DNA of 14,116 nt, taken from NCBI GenBank assembly GCA_030588275.1, contig JAUUYJ010000030.1, forward strand, positions 1 through 14,116, read 5' to 3'. This document shows positions 1 to 6,906 of this stretch, in pieces (position 1 is the first letter of the stretch; the number at the start of each line of letters is the position of its first letter). Both the position numbers and the translations under genes were made by a program. The stretch is from Candidatus Zixiibacteriota bacterium (GTDB lineage Bacteria > Zixibacteria > MSB-5A5 > GN15 > JAAZOE01). The notes beneath the pieces are model-generated. The model was not told the DNA's origin and made no database searches. It saw only the letters and a list, made by a program, of their open reading frames with translations.

Positions 1-357
1 GGGATGCTTTTTGAAAAATGAGCGGCATTGATCGAGAGCGGCGGGGTGGGAGTAAACTTTCTTAATATTTTTCAGGCTCACACCGGGTGGAGCAATCAGG
101 CAATGGACAATTCGCAGTTGCGTTTCGGCAATAACGTTTAGATGATGTTCCATCAACAGGTCATAGTTTTGGTGAATTGATCCTATTAATGAATTTTCAA
201 TCGGGACGACACCACGATCTACCTTACCGGTGGTGACCATTTTGAAAACTTTTTCAAACGATCCGCAGGCGACCGGCTTGATAGGTCGGTTGATTATTTT
301 CCGAGCCGCCTCTTCAGAAAAGGCGCCTCGTTCACCTTGAAATGCAACCTTCATCAT
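1..357 (-). CDS. pheA: Prephenate dehydratase, N-terminal part (cut by window edge)
   Basis: Converts prephenate to phenylpyruvate in phenylalanine synthesis, in the cytoplasm. The 119 visible residues match the start of the prephenate dehydratase domain: VAFQGERGAFSEEAA at residues 4-18, GVVPIENSLIGSI at 49-61, and the family block VYSHPAALDQC at 101-111. The catalytic Thr-Arg-Phe motif and any C-terminal ACT domain lie outside the window. The protein begins directly with the dehydratase domain, so there is no N-terminal chorismate mutase fusion. The start is one of two adjacent ATGs (357 or 354); an in-frame stop lies just upstream and no good ribosome binding site is visible. A terminator separates it from the minus-strand genes upstream, so it probably has its own promoter. 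Family assignment is confident; regulation is unknown. Confidence 0.93.
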   Translation of the reverse strand, partial: MMKVAFQGERGAFSEEAARKIINRPIKPVACGSFEKVFKMVTTGKVDRGVVPIENSLIGSIHQNYDLLMEHHLNVIAETQLRIVHCLIAPPGVSLKNIKKVYSHPAALDQCRSFFKKHP

Positions 358-444
358 AATTGAATTATCGGGACATTAATCGGTTTCTTAATCTGACTCT
401 GGAAAAGGGAGGGTGGGATGAGGGGTGAGGGATTTAATAGATAC

Positions 445-476
445 AAAAAAAGCCGGGCGGCGAGGCCCGACTTTTT
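445..476 (-). terminator. Intrinsic terminator after the 513-1105 gene pair
   Basis: On the minus strand GTCGGGC (471-465) pairs with GCCCGGC (458-452) around a six-base loop, with one G-T wobble. The stem is extended by A runs pairing with T runs, and a tract of seven T follows on the minus strand (451-445). Five T also follow the stem on the plus strand, so it could act in both directions. It lies 37 bases past the stop of the membrane-protein gene and before pheA. Confidence 0.85.
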
Positions 477-512
477 CACTACGCAGGGGGTGCAGATGCA
501 AGGAGTTATTTG

Positions 513-851
513 TTATCCTTTGGCCGGCCCGACATTTCGCAGGACCAAACCCAATGTAAAGAGGGCGGTCGTGACCGGTAGGAGGTAGAAAAAATCGTAT
601 GGCATAAATATGTCCAGCACAAAGGCAGAAATCACCGCTGGCAAGACGACCATAAAGATCAATTGAAAGCCGAGCTTGACCAGTTTGTGGAGAATCAGAA
701 TGACCAGGGCTATGGCCAGAAGATAGGCGGCATAAAGCCCGTTCTGACCAAAGTTATCCAGAATTATCTGTTTGATCGGGATCAGGAGATCCTGATTAGT
801 CGCCAAACTCTGGACCATTTCGCTACCTGGAATATTGGCTAAAATCGCCAT
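513..851 (-). CDS. Small three-helix membrane protein, unknown function
   Basis: I do not recognise this 112-residue protein. It has about 37 mostly soluble N-terminal residues, then three likely membrane segments at roughly 38-55, 60-82 and 87-106, and a short tail ending GPAKG. There is no cleavable signal peptide and no catalytic motif. The start is well supported: GAGGAG lies about six bases upstream of the ATG. It is 38 bases downstream of the 71-residue gene in the same direction and is followed by a strong terminator, so the two probably form a two-gene transcript. Inner-membrane location is inferred from hydrophobicity alone. Confidence 0.75.
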   Translation of the reverse strand: MAILANIPGSEMVQSLATNQDLLIPIKQIILDNFGQNGLYAAYLLAIALVILILHKLVKLGFQLIFMVVLPAVISAFVLDIFMPYDFFYLLPVTTALFTLGLVLRNVGPAKG

Positions 852-889
852 TTATCTCTCCTCAGTTGGCTCTATAGTATTATACCCCA

Positions 890-1105
890 TTATGCATCAA
901 CCGGTTCAATCGTCAGGCTCGATTCCCCGACGTGGCTGAGGCCGATCATCCGGCTGGTGAGGAAATTTTTGGAAGTAATCCATTTTTGAGACAACTCCAA
1001 AACCTCTTCCTGATTGAGTTCTTCTTCCCAGTCAAGAACGATATTGTCAAGATGCTCTTCGTTGACGATGACGTCATCCATGGTTAAGGTAAATCTAACT
1101 TTCAT
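890..1105 (-). CDS. Small acidic protein, unknown function
   Basis: This 71-residue protein is rich in Glu and Asp (DWEEELNQEEVLEL at 26-39), has no signal peptide, membrane segment or cysteine, and is probably cytoplasmic. I do not recognise a family. A weak ribosome binding site (GCAGGG) sits about five bases before the ATG. It is the first gene of a likely pair with the membrane protein at 513-851. The alternation of charged and hydrophobic residues and the absence of stop codons support a real gene, but shortness limits confidence. Confidence 0.65.
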   Translation of the reverse strand: MKVRFTLTMDDVIVNEEHLDNIVLDWEEELNQEEVLELSQKWITSKNFLTSRMIGLSHVGESSLTIEPVDA

Positions 1106-1396
1106 CTAAACCCTGCCATTTTCAAATTGCGTTCTCTTGATCGAAACAATTGCAAGGGAGGTGCCAAACCGGCCAGGAATTGTTTGAGATTTGTAAGATG
1201 TTTGTATGTAGGGAGTTGCGATCTATTCAAACTGGCAGATTGGGTCGATTATAGGTCTTTGGGAGAGATAATATGAGGGGCTTTTCCCATACCCTGTTGG
1301 GGCGGTTCGGAGTGATTTTTTATAGAGATTGAGGAATAATTCGCCAGCCAAAAGGATCGACTCCGAAATGAAAAACTGTCAATACTTTTTTCAAAG

Positions 1397-1545
1397 CCCC
1401 CCGAAACTGGTCCGGAGGGCATGCCCACCTCTTACCCCCCTTTAATCTTATGTTGGAATTCCCCAGTTGCAGATATCTCAAGAATTATAAAGAGGTCATA
1501 ATTTTTTGCGGCGACTGCTTCCAGAATATCAGGAAACAGCCGCCG
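1397..1545 (-). ncRNA. Possible structured RNA, read from the minus strand
   Basis: Two hairpins pair better as minus-strand RNA. At 1509-1545 two 14-base arms (CGGCGGCTGTTTCC and GGAAGCAGTCGCCG) pair fully with two G-U wobbles around a nine-base loop; on the plus strand the same two positions are A-C mismatches. At 1397-1419 CCCTCCG pairs with CGGGGGG with one U-G wobble, which on the plus strand is a C-A mismatch. A perfect palindrome GGGCATGCCC (1417-1426) lies next to it. No promoter or T-tract terminator was found, and the ends are unknown, so this is only a candidate. Confidence 0.3.
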
Positions 1546-1621
1546 ACTGAGATAATAGCAGGGAGAAAACGGTCAACCATCCCCATAGACTCGGAAATAC
1601 TGGTCTCGTCCTTGACGTCAT

Positions 1622-1639
1622 GTGCCCATCCCTGGGCAC
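1622..1639. other. Perfect 7-bp hairpin
   Basis: GTGCCCA and TGGGCAC are perfect inverted repeats separated by four bases. No T tract follows on either strand, so it is not a standard terminator. It may be an operator or part of the possible structured RNA at 1397-1545. Confidence 0.4.
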
Positions 1640-1933
1640 GGTTTAGCAGACCTGAGCGTGTGTGCTTAACCGATAAGAATTCAAACGCCGGTGGAAAAAT
1701 AAAGTACACCGATCCGCTTTCATCCCTCTTTGTCTATTATCTCGTCTCCTTTTGCTTCTCCTAACCGGACGGAATAATCCCCGCCCCAAATTAGCTTCAT
1801 AGCGATTGACGATAAATAAGTACCATATACAATCTACTATCTGGCTGTAGGCGTTATCAAAAAATGCCATAAAATGCACGTCTGATAAACTGCCCAAAGG
1901 CCTCTTGTATATGGTGGGGGTTTTTCTGATGAA

Positions 1934-1982
1934 ACGTTCGTGGGAATTGGACCGGCCGCGTGAGGCGACTGATCCCGAACGT
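1934..1982. other. Long-loop hairpin around a GC-rich core
   Basis: ACGTTCG (1934-1940) and CGAACGT (1976-1982) pair perfectly. Two or three further G-C or G-T pairs continue inside after a one-base bulge. The loop holds a smaller GCC/GGC stem. No T tract follows, so it is not a simple terminator. Confidence 0.35.
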
Positions 1983-2048
1983 CATGCTGTTATTATAACT
2001 TGAGTGCCTCTATTTGTCAAGTCATTTCTTAATAAATCGTATATGGTG

Positions 2049-2112
2049 TTGAAGCGTGGGGACTTCAATGTCATAGAAATCAAAAATATATGAGGCAACC
2101 ATTCAGGGTTGC
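2049..2112. other. Two inverted repeats upstream of the PDZ gene
   Basis: TTGAAG (2049-2054) pairs with CTTCAA (2063-2068) over an eight-base gap, directly after a GTATATGGT copy. GCAACC (2095-2100) pairs with GGTTGC (2107-2112) over a six-base loop. Both lie before the candidate promoter at 2131-2160, so they fit operators better than a leader RNA unless transcription starts further upstream. Confidence 0.35.
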
Positions 2113-2130
2113 AATTCATCTTATCAATAG

Positions 2131-2160
2131 TTGCCAGGGAACCGAGTCTGTCGGTATATG
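2131..2160 (+). promoter_or_regulatory. Candidate sigma-70-like promoter of the PDZ gene
   Basis: TTGCCA at 2131-2136 and TATATG at 2155-2160 are 18 bases apart, which resembles the -35/-10 pattern. The -10 box lies inside a GTATATGGT copy. A transcript would start near 2167 and have a leader of roughly 60 bases. Promoter consensus in this lineage is not known to me. Confidence 0.3.
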
Positions 2161-2230
2161 GTAGAACTTATATAAAAAGCTCAGGCATCAGAATAGAGAA
2201 TTGATAAACAGATAGTTATGGAGGAGCTTT

Positions 2231-3190
2231 ATGCGTCACAACAAAAAGCTGTTTTTGGCAATTATCCTACCGATCGCATTGCTGATAATGATTGGTGCTA
2301 CCATCGAAGCGAAAAAGTACCGCGCCCATACTCCCTGGATTGGTGTTTACTCGCAGGCAATTGACGAAGATTTGCAAGAAGCGTTTGACCTTGACCGGGC
2401 CGAGGGAATTGTCGTTGTCGAAGTTATGGATGATTCTCCAGCCGACGATGCTGGACTCAGACGTCGCGATGTAATCCTTAAATTTAACAACAAAGCGGTA
2501 ATGGGTAGAAAAGATTTACTCGGACTGGTCCTGGATACCGATGTCGGTGACGAGATCGATGTCGTGGTATTGCGACGGGGGAAAGAAAAAACGTTGGTTG
2601 TTGAAGTTGGCGACAAAAGAGATTACGATGGCAATGTTGTTGCCATTGCTCCCGGCGTTGGATCAACCTATCGGCTTTTCAATAAACAGCTCAGACCACA
2701 TTCCTACATTGGGGTTGGCATCCAAAATCTAAACGATCAACTGGGAGAGTACTTTGGGGTCGATGATGGAGCCGGGGTTTTGATAACCGAAATATTTGAA
2801 GACTCACCAGCGGAGAGTTCCGGCCTGAAGGCGGGGGATGTGGTTGTCGAGGCGGACGGGGAAGATATCTACCAAGTGACCGATCTGACTGAGATCATTG
2901 ATGACAAAGAAGAGCGGGATGAGTTGACTCTGGCGATTCTACGGCGCGGTGACAAGAAGATTATATCAGTAGAGGTTGGGGAAGATATCTACGGAATGAA
3001 CTCTTTTTCTGTTCCGAATGTAGATTTTAACATTCCCTCTTTTCACGGACTGGGTAGCATCCATTTGCTTGACGACGATGCTGACTTTTATTTCGACCAA
3101 AAAGAATATCAGGAAGAGATGAAAAATCTGCAAAAAGAGATGGAGCAACTTCAAAAGGAATTACAGAAAATCAAAGAGAAGCTTGAGTGA
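2231..3190 (+). CDS. Secreted protein with two PDZ domains and a C-terminal coiled coil
   Basis: A hydrophobic signal or anchor segment at residues 7-24 sends this 319-residue protein across the inner membrane. PDZ domain 1 (about 36-127) and PDZ domain 2 (about 159-250) each begin with WIGVYSQ or YIGVGIQ, carry DSPAxxxGL and end in VEVG, in the style of the HtrA/DegP PDZ domains. No trypsin-like protease domain is present, so it is not a protease itself; PDZ domains bind peptide ends or partner proteins. An acidic linker leads to a charged coiled coil at about 289-319 that may drive oligomerisation. GGAGGAG lies four bases before the ATG and fixes the start. It stands alone and converges with the radical SAM operon. 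A role as envelope chaperone, scaffold or adaptor is inference. Confidence 0.88.
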   Translation: MRHNKKLFLAIILPIALLIMIGATIEAKKYRAHTPWIGVYSQAIDEDLQEAFDLDRAEGIVVVEVMDDSPADDAGLRRRDVILKFNNKAVMGRKDLLGLVLDTDVGDEIDVVVLRRGKEKTLVVEVGDKRDYDGNVVAIAPGVGSTYRLFNKQLRPHSYIGVGIQNLNDQLGEYFGVDDGAGVLITEIFEDSPAESSGLKAGDVVVEADGEDIYQVTDLTEIIDDKEERDELTLAILRRGDKKIISVEVGEDIYGMNSFSVPNVDFNIPSFHGLGSIHLLDDDADFYFDQKEYQEEMKNLQKEMEQLQKELQKIKEKLE

Positions 3191-3210
3191 CCCACCCACC
3201 TGTGGGTTTT
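3190..3210 (+). terminator. Probable weak terminator after the PDZ gene
   Basis: ACCCAC (3190-3195) pairs with GTGGGT (3202-3207) around a six-base loop and is followed by only four T (3207-3210). It starts at the last base of the stop codon. The short T run makes it a weak candidate; it may also help end the converging operon. Confidence 0.4.
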
Positions 3211-3235
3211 AGCACGCATCGTGTGTCTTAACAGT

Positions 3236-3610
3236 TTATTTCAACTTTGTATAAGCGACAGCAAACAATACTACGAAAATCGCGTCGCAGATGGCGAACG
3301 GTTTCCAAATCCCCGGAAGGTCCTGCATCATCCAGTGGCCAAAAACAACAGCACAGTATGACAGCTTGAGTAAAATCCCATAGGGGATCATATTTTTATT
3401 GGCGATCGGATCGCGGGCAATGGCGGCAAACATAATGGCAAACAGAAGAAGAATAGCGGCCGGGAATTGGATATAACCGATGTGGTTGGGAGGTGTAATC
3501 TGGTAGGTTTCGAAAATTTTCATACTGAAGAAAAGGAAAGCAAGCCCCAGAAGACCGTCATAGATGCAGGAAATCCAAAATAAAATCGAAGTCATCATGT
3601 GCGATTTCAT
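3236..3610 (-). CDS. Four-helix membrane protein, last gene of the radical SAM operon
   Basis: The 124-residue protein has four likely membrane segments at about 8-30, 46-66, 75-93 and 104-121. Notable blocks are YDGLLGLAFLFF (17-28), ITPPNHIGYIQFP (38-50), IARDPIANKNMIPYGILLK (64-82) and a His-Trp pair at 92-93. It resembles a group of conserved bacterial membrane proteins without known function that I recall only generally. AAGGAG precedes the ATG at good spacing. It starts 20 bases after the stop of the radical SAM gene, so the two are almost certainly co-transcribed. Conserved polar residues between helices could bind a lipid or cofactor, but this is speculation. Confidence 0.8.
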   Translation of the reverse strand: MKSHMMTSILFWISCIYDGLLGLAFLFFSMKIFETYQITPPNHIGYIQFPAAILLLFAIMFAAIARDPIANKNMIPYGILLKLSYCAVVFGHWMMQDLPGIWKPFAICDAIFVVLFAVAYTKLK

Positions 3611-3630
3611 ATTATCTCCTTATATATATT

Positions 3631-4971
3631 TTAAAAAATACGGCCGTCTGTCTTCCTTAAACTGTTTTTTAAAAACCCTTTAAACCTCTCACGCCGCAAG
3701 CTGGTAAAATCATCGCTGTATATCTGCTCGGCCAATTGATGAAACCCGGTTTTCAATTCTATCGCGGTCATATCGCTGGGAGCATAATTGATGTCGAATA
3801 AAGTCAGTTTATGCCAGGCCTTCTGCTCTGTTATTCTCTGTTCCGCGTGCAGGCGATTATATAATGGTGTCCCCGGAAAGGCGGTCTGAATTGTGATTTG
3901 TACTTCGTGAAGTTTCAAATCATCAACATATTCAAACAGCCTGTTAAAAACATCGGGCCGTTGACCATCAAGCCCAAGTATAAAGCATCCATTAACACTG
4001 ATTCCGAAAGATTGTATGGTCGTGACAGCTTTCTTGTATTCTGACCATTGCTTGATTTTCCAATTGCTTCTGGTTTCCAGCCCATCGAGCGCGCTCTGAA
4101 TCGGACTTTCAAACCCAATTAAAAGTTGAACGCATCCAGCCGCGCGTAATTGTCTGAGCAATTTCGGATGACGAGCGATAGAGATATCGGTCTCGGTGAA
4201 CCATCGGAATTTTCGAGATATTAGCTTCGGAAGCAGGTCTCTCCAATAGGAAAAATTGACGAATGTATTGTCGTCGGCAAATTCTATAAATGGTCGAGGC
4301 CATATATCCCGGATGCGATCGATCTCTGCCAGAACTTTATCGGCTGGTTTCTGTTTGTATTTGGCCGTTATCAAAATGGAACTGGCGCAGAACTCGCATC
4401 GCCGAGGGCATCCACGACTGGTCTGGACTGTCAACCGGTTGTATTTGTCGATATCAAGAAGCTCAAAAGACGGCATGGGAGCATCGGACAAATCAAATTC
4501 CTCATCCAAAGAACCATAGATCGGTTTCAGCCTGTTTTTTTCCAGATCGGACAAGAGTTCAAGCCAGCTTGACTCCCCTTCGCCAACAACGACTGCGTCG
4601 CAGTGCGGTTTAGCCTCTTCCGGAACAGTGCTGACGTGCAGTCCGCCGAGGACAACCGGAACTCCACGAGCGCGATATATGTCACCCAGTTCGTAAGCCT
4701 CGTTTATTTGCGCGCTGTAACTGGAAATAGCCACCATGTCAAAATCACCGGGGATATCATCGTTCTTTTTGGTCTCGTTCAAATCCCTTATCTCTATATA
4801 TTCGGCTGTATGGTGGTTCGGTAACATCCCGGCCAGAGTCAAAAGGCCGAGGCTGGGAAGCGAAGCAATAACTTTGCTCCGTTCGACAAATCCGGGGAGG
4901 GTCAAGCCCATCTCAAGTAGTTCGGCATCGCACACCCGGATACCGCTCATGGCTATTAGTCCAATCTTCAT
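3631..4971 (-). CDS. B12-binding-type radical SAM enzyme
   Basis: This 446-residue protein has the two-domain layout of cobalamin-type (class B-like) radical SAM enzymes. Residues 1-150 form a B12-binding-like Rossmann domain (VVLGGLHVSTVPEEA at 106-120, DAVVVGEGE at 125-133). Residues 180-400 form the radical SAM core, with the 4Fe-4S site CxxxCxxC at Cys188, Cys192 and Cys195 in TSRGCPRRCEFC, followed by FADDNTF at 231-237. The base-on cobalamin motif DxHxxG is absent, as in several members of this superfamily, so cobalamin use is not proved. Related enzymes methylate or cyclise unactivated carbons in tetrapyrroles, hopanoids and natural products; the substrate here cannot be named. ATGA overlap (4971-4968) couples it to the upstream membrane gene. 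The C-terminal 40 residues are basic. Confidence 0.88.
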   Translation of the reverse strand: MKIGLIAMSGIRVCDAELLEMGLTLPGFVERSKVIASLPSLGLLTLAGMLPNHHTAEYIEIRDLNETKKNDDIPGDFDMVAISSYSAQINEAYELGDIYRARGVPVVLGGLHVSTVPEEAKPHCDAVVVGEGESSWLELLSDLEKNRLKPIYGSLDEEFDLSDAPMPSFELLDIDKYNRLTVQTSRGCPRRCEFCASSILITAKYKQKPADKVLAEIDRIRDIWPRPFIEFADDNTFVNFSYWRDLLPKLISRKFRWFTETDISIARHPKLLRQLRAAGCVQLLIGFESPIQSALDGLETRSNWKIKQWSEYKKAVTTIQSFGISVNGCFILGLDGQRPDVFNRLFEYVDDLKLHEVQITIQTAFPGTPLYNRLHAEQRITEQKAWHKLTLFDINYAPSDMTAIELKTGFHQLAEQIYSDDFTSLRRERFKGFLKNSLRKTDGRIF

Positions 4972-5348
4972 AGGATCATAACCTCATAAATAAAAATGCC
5001 AAGCCCGATCATCAGGCTTAGAACCGGTATAAAAAACAGATGGCGAAAAGGCATCCTGAAAGCAGACAGGTAGCAGACCAAAGGCATGGAAAAAAGGCAG
5101 ACCAGCAAAAGCCAGGAGACCAACTCGTTAGGGCAGGTAATCTGGAGATGCGATAAAGAGAAAGAGTAGGCCATGTTGATAAACCCGATTCCGAAAAACG
5201 AGATGTGCCCTAATCGGGTCATGCGGCGGCGCCAGGAATTGTATCCTCCCAACCAATCTTCACGATAGAAAAACATCCCCTGAATCGCTCCGGCGACTGC
5301 GCATAGCAAAATCGCCAGCCATCCGCAATACAAATTCAATAACGCCAT
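4968..5348 (-). CDS. Four-helix membrane protein, first gene of the radical SAM operon
   Basis: The 126-residue protein has likely membrane segments at about 4-26, 48-66, 76-97 and 103-124. Between the first two lies a conserved-looking block, YREDWLGGYNSWRRRMTRLGH at 28-48, rich in Arg and Trp and probably cytoplasmic. It resembles a small uncharacterised bacterial membrane family; no enzymatic motif is evident. GGGGGAG lies four bases before the ATG. Its TGA overlaps the ATG of the radical SAM gene by four bases, which implies translational coupling and matched amounts of the two proteins. A membrane partner or lipid substrate for the radical SAM enzyme is a reasonable inference, no more. 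Confidence 0.8.
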   Translation of the reverse strand: MALLNLYCGWLAILLCAVAGAIQGMFFYREDWLGGYNSWRRRMTRLGHISFFGIGFINMAYSFSLSHLQITCPNELVSWLLLVCLFSMPLVCYLSAFRMPFRHLFFIPVLSLMIGLGIFIYEVMIL

Positions 5349-5427
5349 AATTCTCCCCCAGATTTATAGTGTACAGAATTATCCACAAACTATATATACA
5401 ACGAAGCCCAAATATCAAAGGATAATT

Positions 5428-5456
5428 TTACCGTATCGTCTGTCACGAAACGGTAA
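5428..5456 (-). terminator. Hairpin just past the dockerin gene, possible terminator
   Basis: TTACCG and CGGTAA form a six-base outer stem. TCGT/ACGA extends it after a small internal loop. It lies nine bases beyond the stop of the TSP3/dockerin gene, where a terminator would be expected, but only AAAATT follows on the minus strand instead of a T tract. The CGGTAA part is also kept beside the pseudogene copy near 7063. Confidence 0.35.
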
Positions 5457-5464
5457 GTTAAAAT

Positions 5465-6871
5465 TTACTCAAAACCCCACGGATATTGTGTACGGGTCAG
5501 GCAGTTTTCACCGGATGCGGGAACGGTGGTCAGGTCAATAATAAATTCGTGCGGTTCCTGACCGCCCAGACACATGCCGTTGACCTTAAGAGTATAAATT
5601 CCGGGAGGCAGACGTTTGATGTCATAATCAAAGTTGAAGAGGCACAGGCAATAGCATCCGCCGTTTATAAGGCTTTCATCCTCGGTAACCGTAATTATTC
5701 CGTTTTCAAACTCCATGTTTGCCAGAAGTTCATCCGGACAACAATTGAAGCCGGCATTTATATGGTTAATGTGGAGAATGGAGTCGGAACCGTAATTGTA
5801 TGCGATGCAGTCCTGATCCTGGGGGTAACTGTCAGTCTCAAATCCGAGAGCAAAATTCTTGCAATTGCTTTCCAGTATCGTGGTCAACCAAGGTGGGCAG
5901 AGCGGAACAGGGCCATCTTTAAAGACGTAGTTGATGTCGTAAACAGCATCGCCAACGTTGGCGGCGCCATCGCAGTTAGCATCCCCGGTTTCAATTGGAT
6001 CGGGTGGCGGGCCATCTTTAAATGTATAATTTATCATATAAACGGCGTCGCCAATATTGGCATCGCTGTCGTTGTTGGCATCGCCACAGACATAGTCGCA
6101 CGCATCACCGATACCGTCACTATCGGTATCTTCCTGATCGGGATTATAGACATCTCGACAATTATCTATCGTATTGGCAACTCCATCATTATCATCATCC
6201 GGGACCGCATAGCATAATTTGACTCCATACAATAAATTAACATCTGTTGTTGGAAAAAAATAATACCACCATTGCCATGCTCCTTCAACGGAATAGCCTG
6301 ATCGGGAGGTCCCATTGTTACCGTCATCTGAAAGAATCGCAAGGGTAGAGGTGGCTTGATCCGTGGTTGTAACACCGAGATAAAAATCCTCACCATCGAT
6401 AAAGGTCAACCCGAGTCCCGACACGTCAATCTCAGCATAAGCCATAACGGTCGGCAGTTCGGCAAAGGGAACATTTACGCGCCCTAACTCTGCATTCGGA
6501 TTACCGTAGCCATCCCAGATTATGACCTCCAAATCCGGTTCTCCGACAAAGGCGGGAGGATAAACCGCCACATACACGGTTGTAAGAGTGCAGGTCTGCC
6601 ACATCGGACCCTCAACCGTGAATCTCATAAACATACTGTCAATTTCGTTATCATTGGGAATATTAAAGTAATAAGCGGGTTGTCCGGAATAATCGATAGT
6701 ATTACACTCTGAGGCTCGTGATTTTTCCAAAACAGGAAACTGAATTTCTCCTGTGGCTTTGTTGGCAAAGTTGTTCAAATCTCCCGCCGGAATATCAGAG
6801 GCTACACTTACAGTACCGACTACGAGCAGTATTGATAAAAGAATTGGATTGATAGATTTTTTGGAAATCAT
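5465..6871 (-). CDS. Secreted protein with TSP3 repeats, two dockerin repeats and a Cys-rich C-terminal domain
   Basis: The 468-residue protein starts with a signal peptide (about 1-24). Residues 50-220 are a beta-rich region. Then come calcium-binding thrombospondin type 3 repeats (223-260: DDDNDG at 225-230, DTDSDGIGDACD at 248-259). Two dockerin type I-like repeats follow at 262-323, with EF-hand-like ligands Asp264/Asn266/Asp268/Asp275 and Asp297/Asn299/Asp301/Asp308, each followed by a GDAVYxINYxFKDGP block. Residues 333-468 form a cysteine-rich domain (NCCPDE at 376-381, CYCLC at 406-410, LPPGIYTLKV at 421-430). Dockerins dock to cohesins in extracellular assemblies; no cohesin is in the window. 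GGAGG lies about eight bases before the ATG. It is probably monocistronic. The ligand of the N-terminal region is unknown; there is no glycosidase motif. Confidence 0.87.
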   Translation of the reverse strand: MISKKSINPILLSILLVVGTVSVASDIPAGDLNNFANKATGEIQFPVLEKSRASECNTIDYSGQPAYYFNIPNDNEIDSMFMRFTVEGPMWQTCTLTTVYVAVYPPAFVGEPDLEVIIWDGYGNPNAELGRVNVPFAELPTVMAYAEIDVSGLGLTFIDGEDFYLGVTTTDQATSTLAILSDDGNNGTSRSGYSVEGAWQWWYYFFPTTDVNLLYGVKLCYAVPDDDNDGVANTIDNCRDVYNPDQEDTDSDGIGDACDYVCGDANNDSDANIGDAVYMINYTFKDGPPPDPIETGDANCDGAANVGDAVYDINYVFKDGPVPLCPPWLTTILESNCKNFALGFETDSYPQDQDCIAYNYGSDSILHINHINAGFNCCPDELLANMEFENGIITVTEDESLINGGCYCLCLFNFDYDIKRLPPGIYTLKVNGMCLGGQEPHEFIIDLTTVPASGENCLTRTQYPWGFE

Positions 6872-6906
6872 GACCGTTACCCTCCGGCAAAGATTTTAAC
6901 ATCTAC

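Larger units (their letters stand above)
1822..2162. repeat. Four copies of the 9-bp motif GTATATGGT
   Basis: Exact copies lie at 1822-1830 (as its complement ACCATATAC), 1907-1915, 2039-2047 and 2154-2162. I saw no other exact copy in the window. The last copy overlaps the candidate -10 box of the PDZ gene. The clustering suggests binding sites for a regulator; the spacing is irregular (about 85, 132 and 115 bases between starts), and the flanks share little beyond the 9 bases. Confidence 0.5.
1106..2230. other. 1.1-kb stretch without a convincing gene
   Basis: The open frames here are short, overlap each other on both strands, lack good ribosome binding sites and encode protein of improbable composition. 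What the stretch does hold is a set of hairpins (1397-1419, 1509-1545, 1622-1639, 1934-1982, 2049-2068, 2095-2112), four copies of GTATATGGT, and a candidate promoter for the PDZ gene. No consensus of tmRNA, RNase P RNA or SRP RNA was recognised. It may hold regulatory RNA, operators or decayed sequence. Confidence 0.6.

Noticed and set aside
1450..1764. Plus-strand open frame of 104 codons
   Set aside because: No ribosome binding site, improbable amino-acid make-up, overlaps open frames on the other strand and spans the strong hairpins at 1509-1545 and 1622-1639.
1485..1897. Two overlapping minus-strand open frames, one with a faint His-Asp pattern (WAHD)
   Set aside because: GTG start without ribosome binding site, no convincing domain, and the frame contains the long hairpin; not enough to call a gene or remnant.
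5486..6217. Plus-strand open frame of 243 codons
   Set aside because: Antisense to the TSP3/dockerin gene; its Ile/Val/Gly-rich repeats are the mirror of the calcium-binding repeats.
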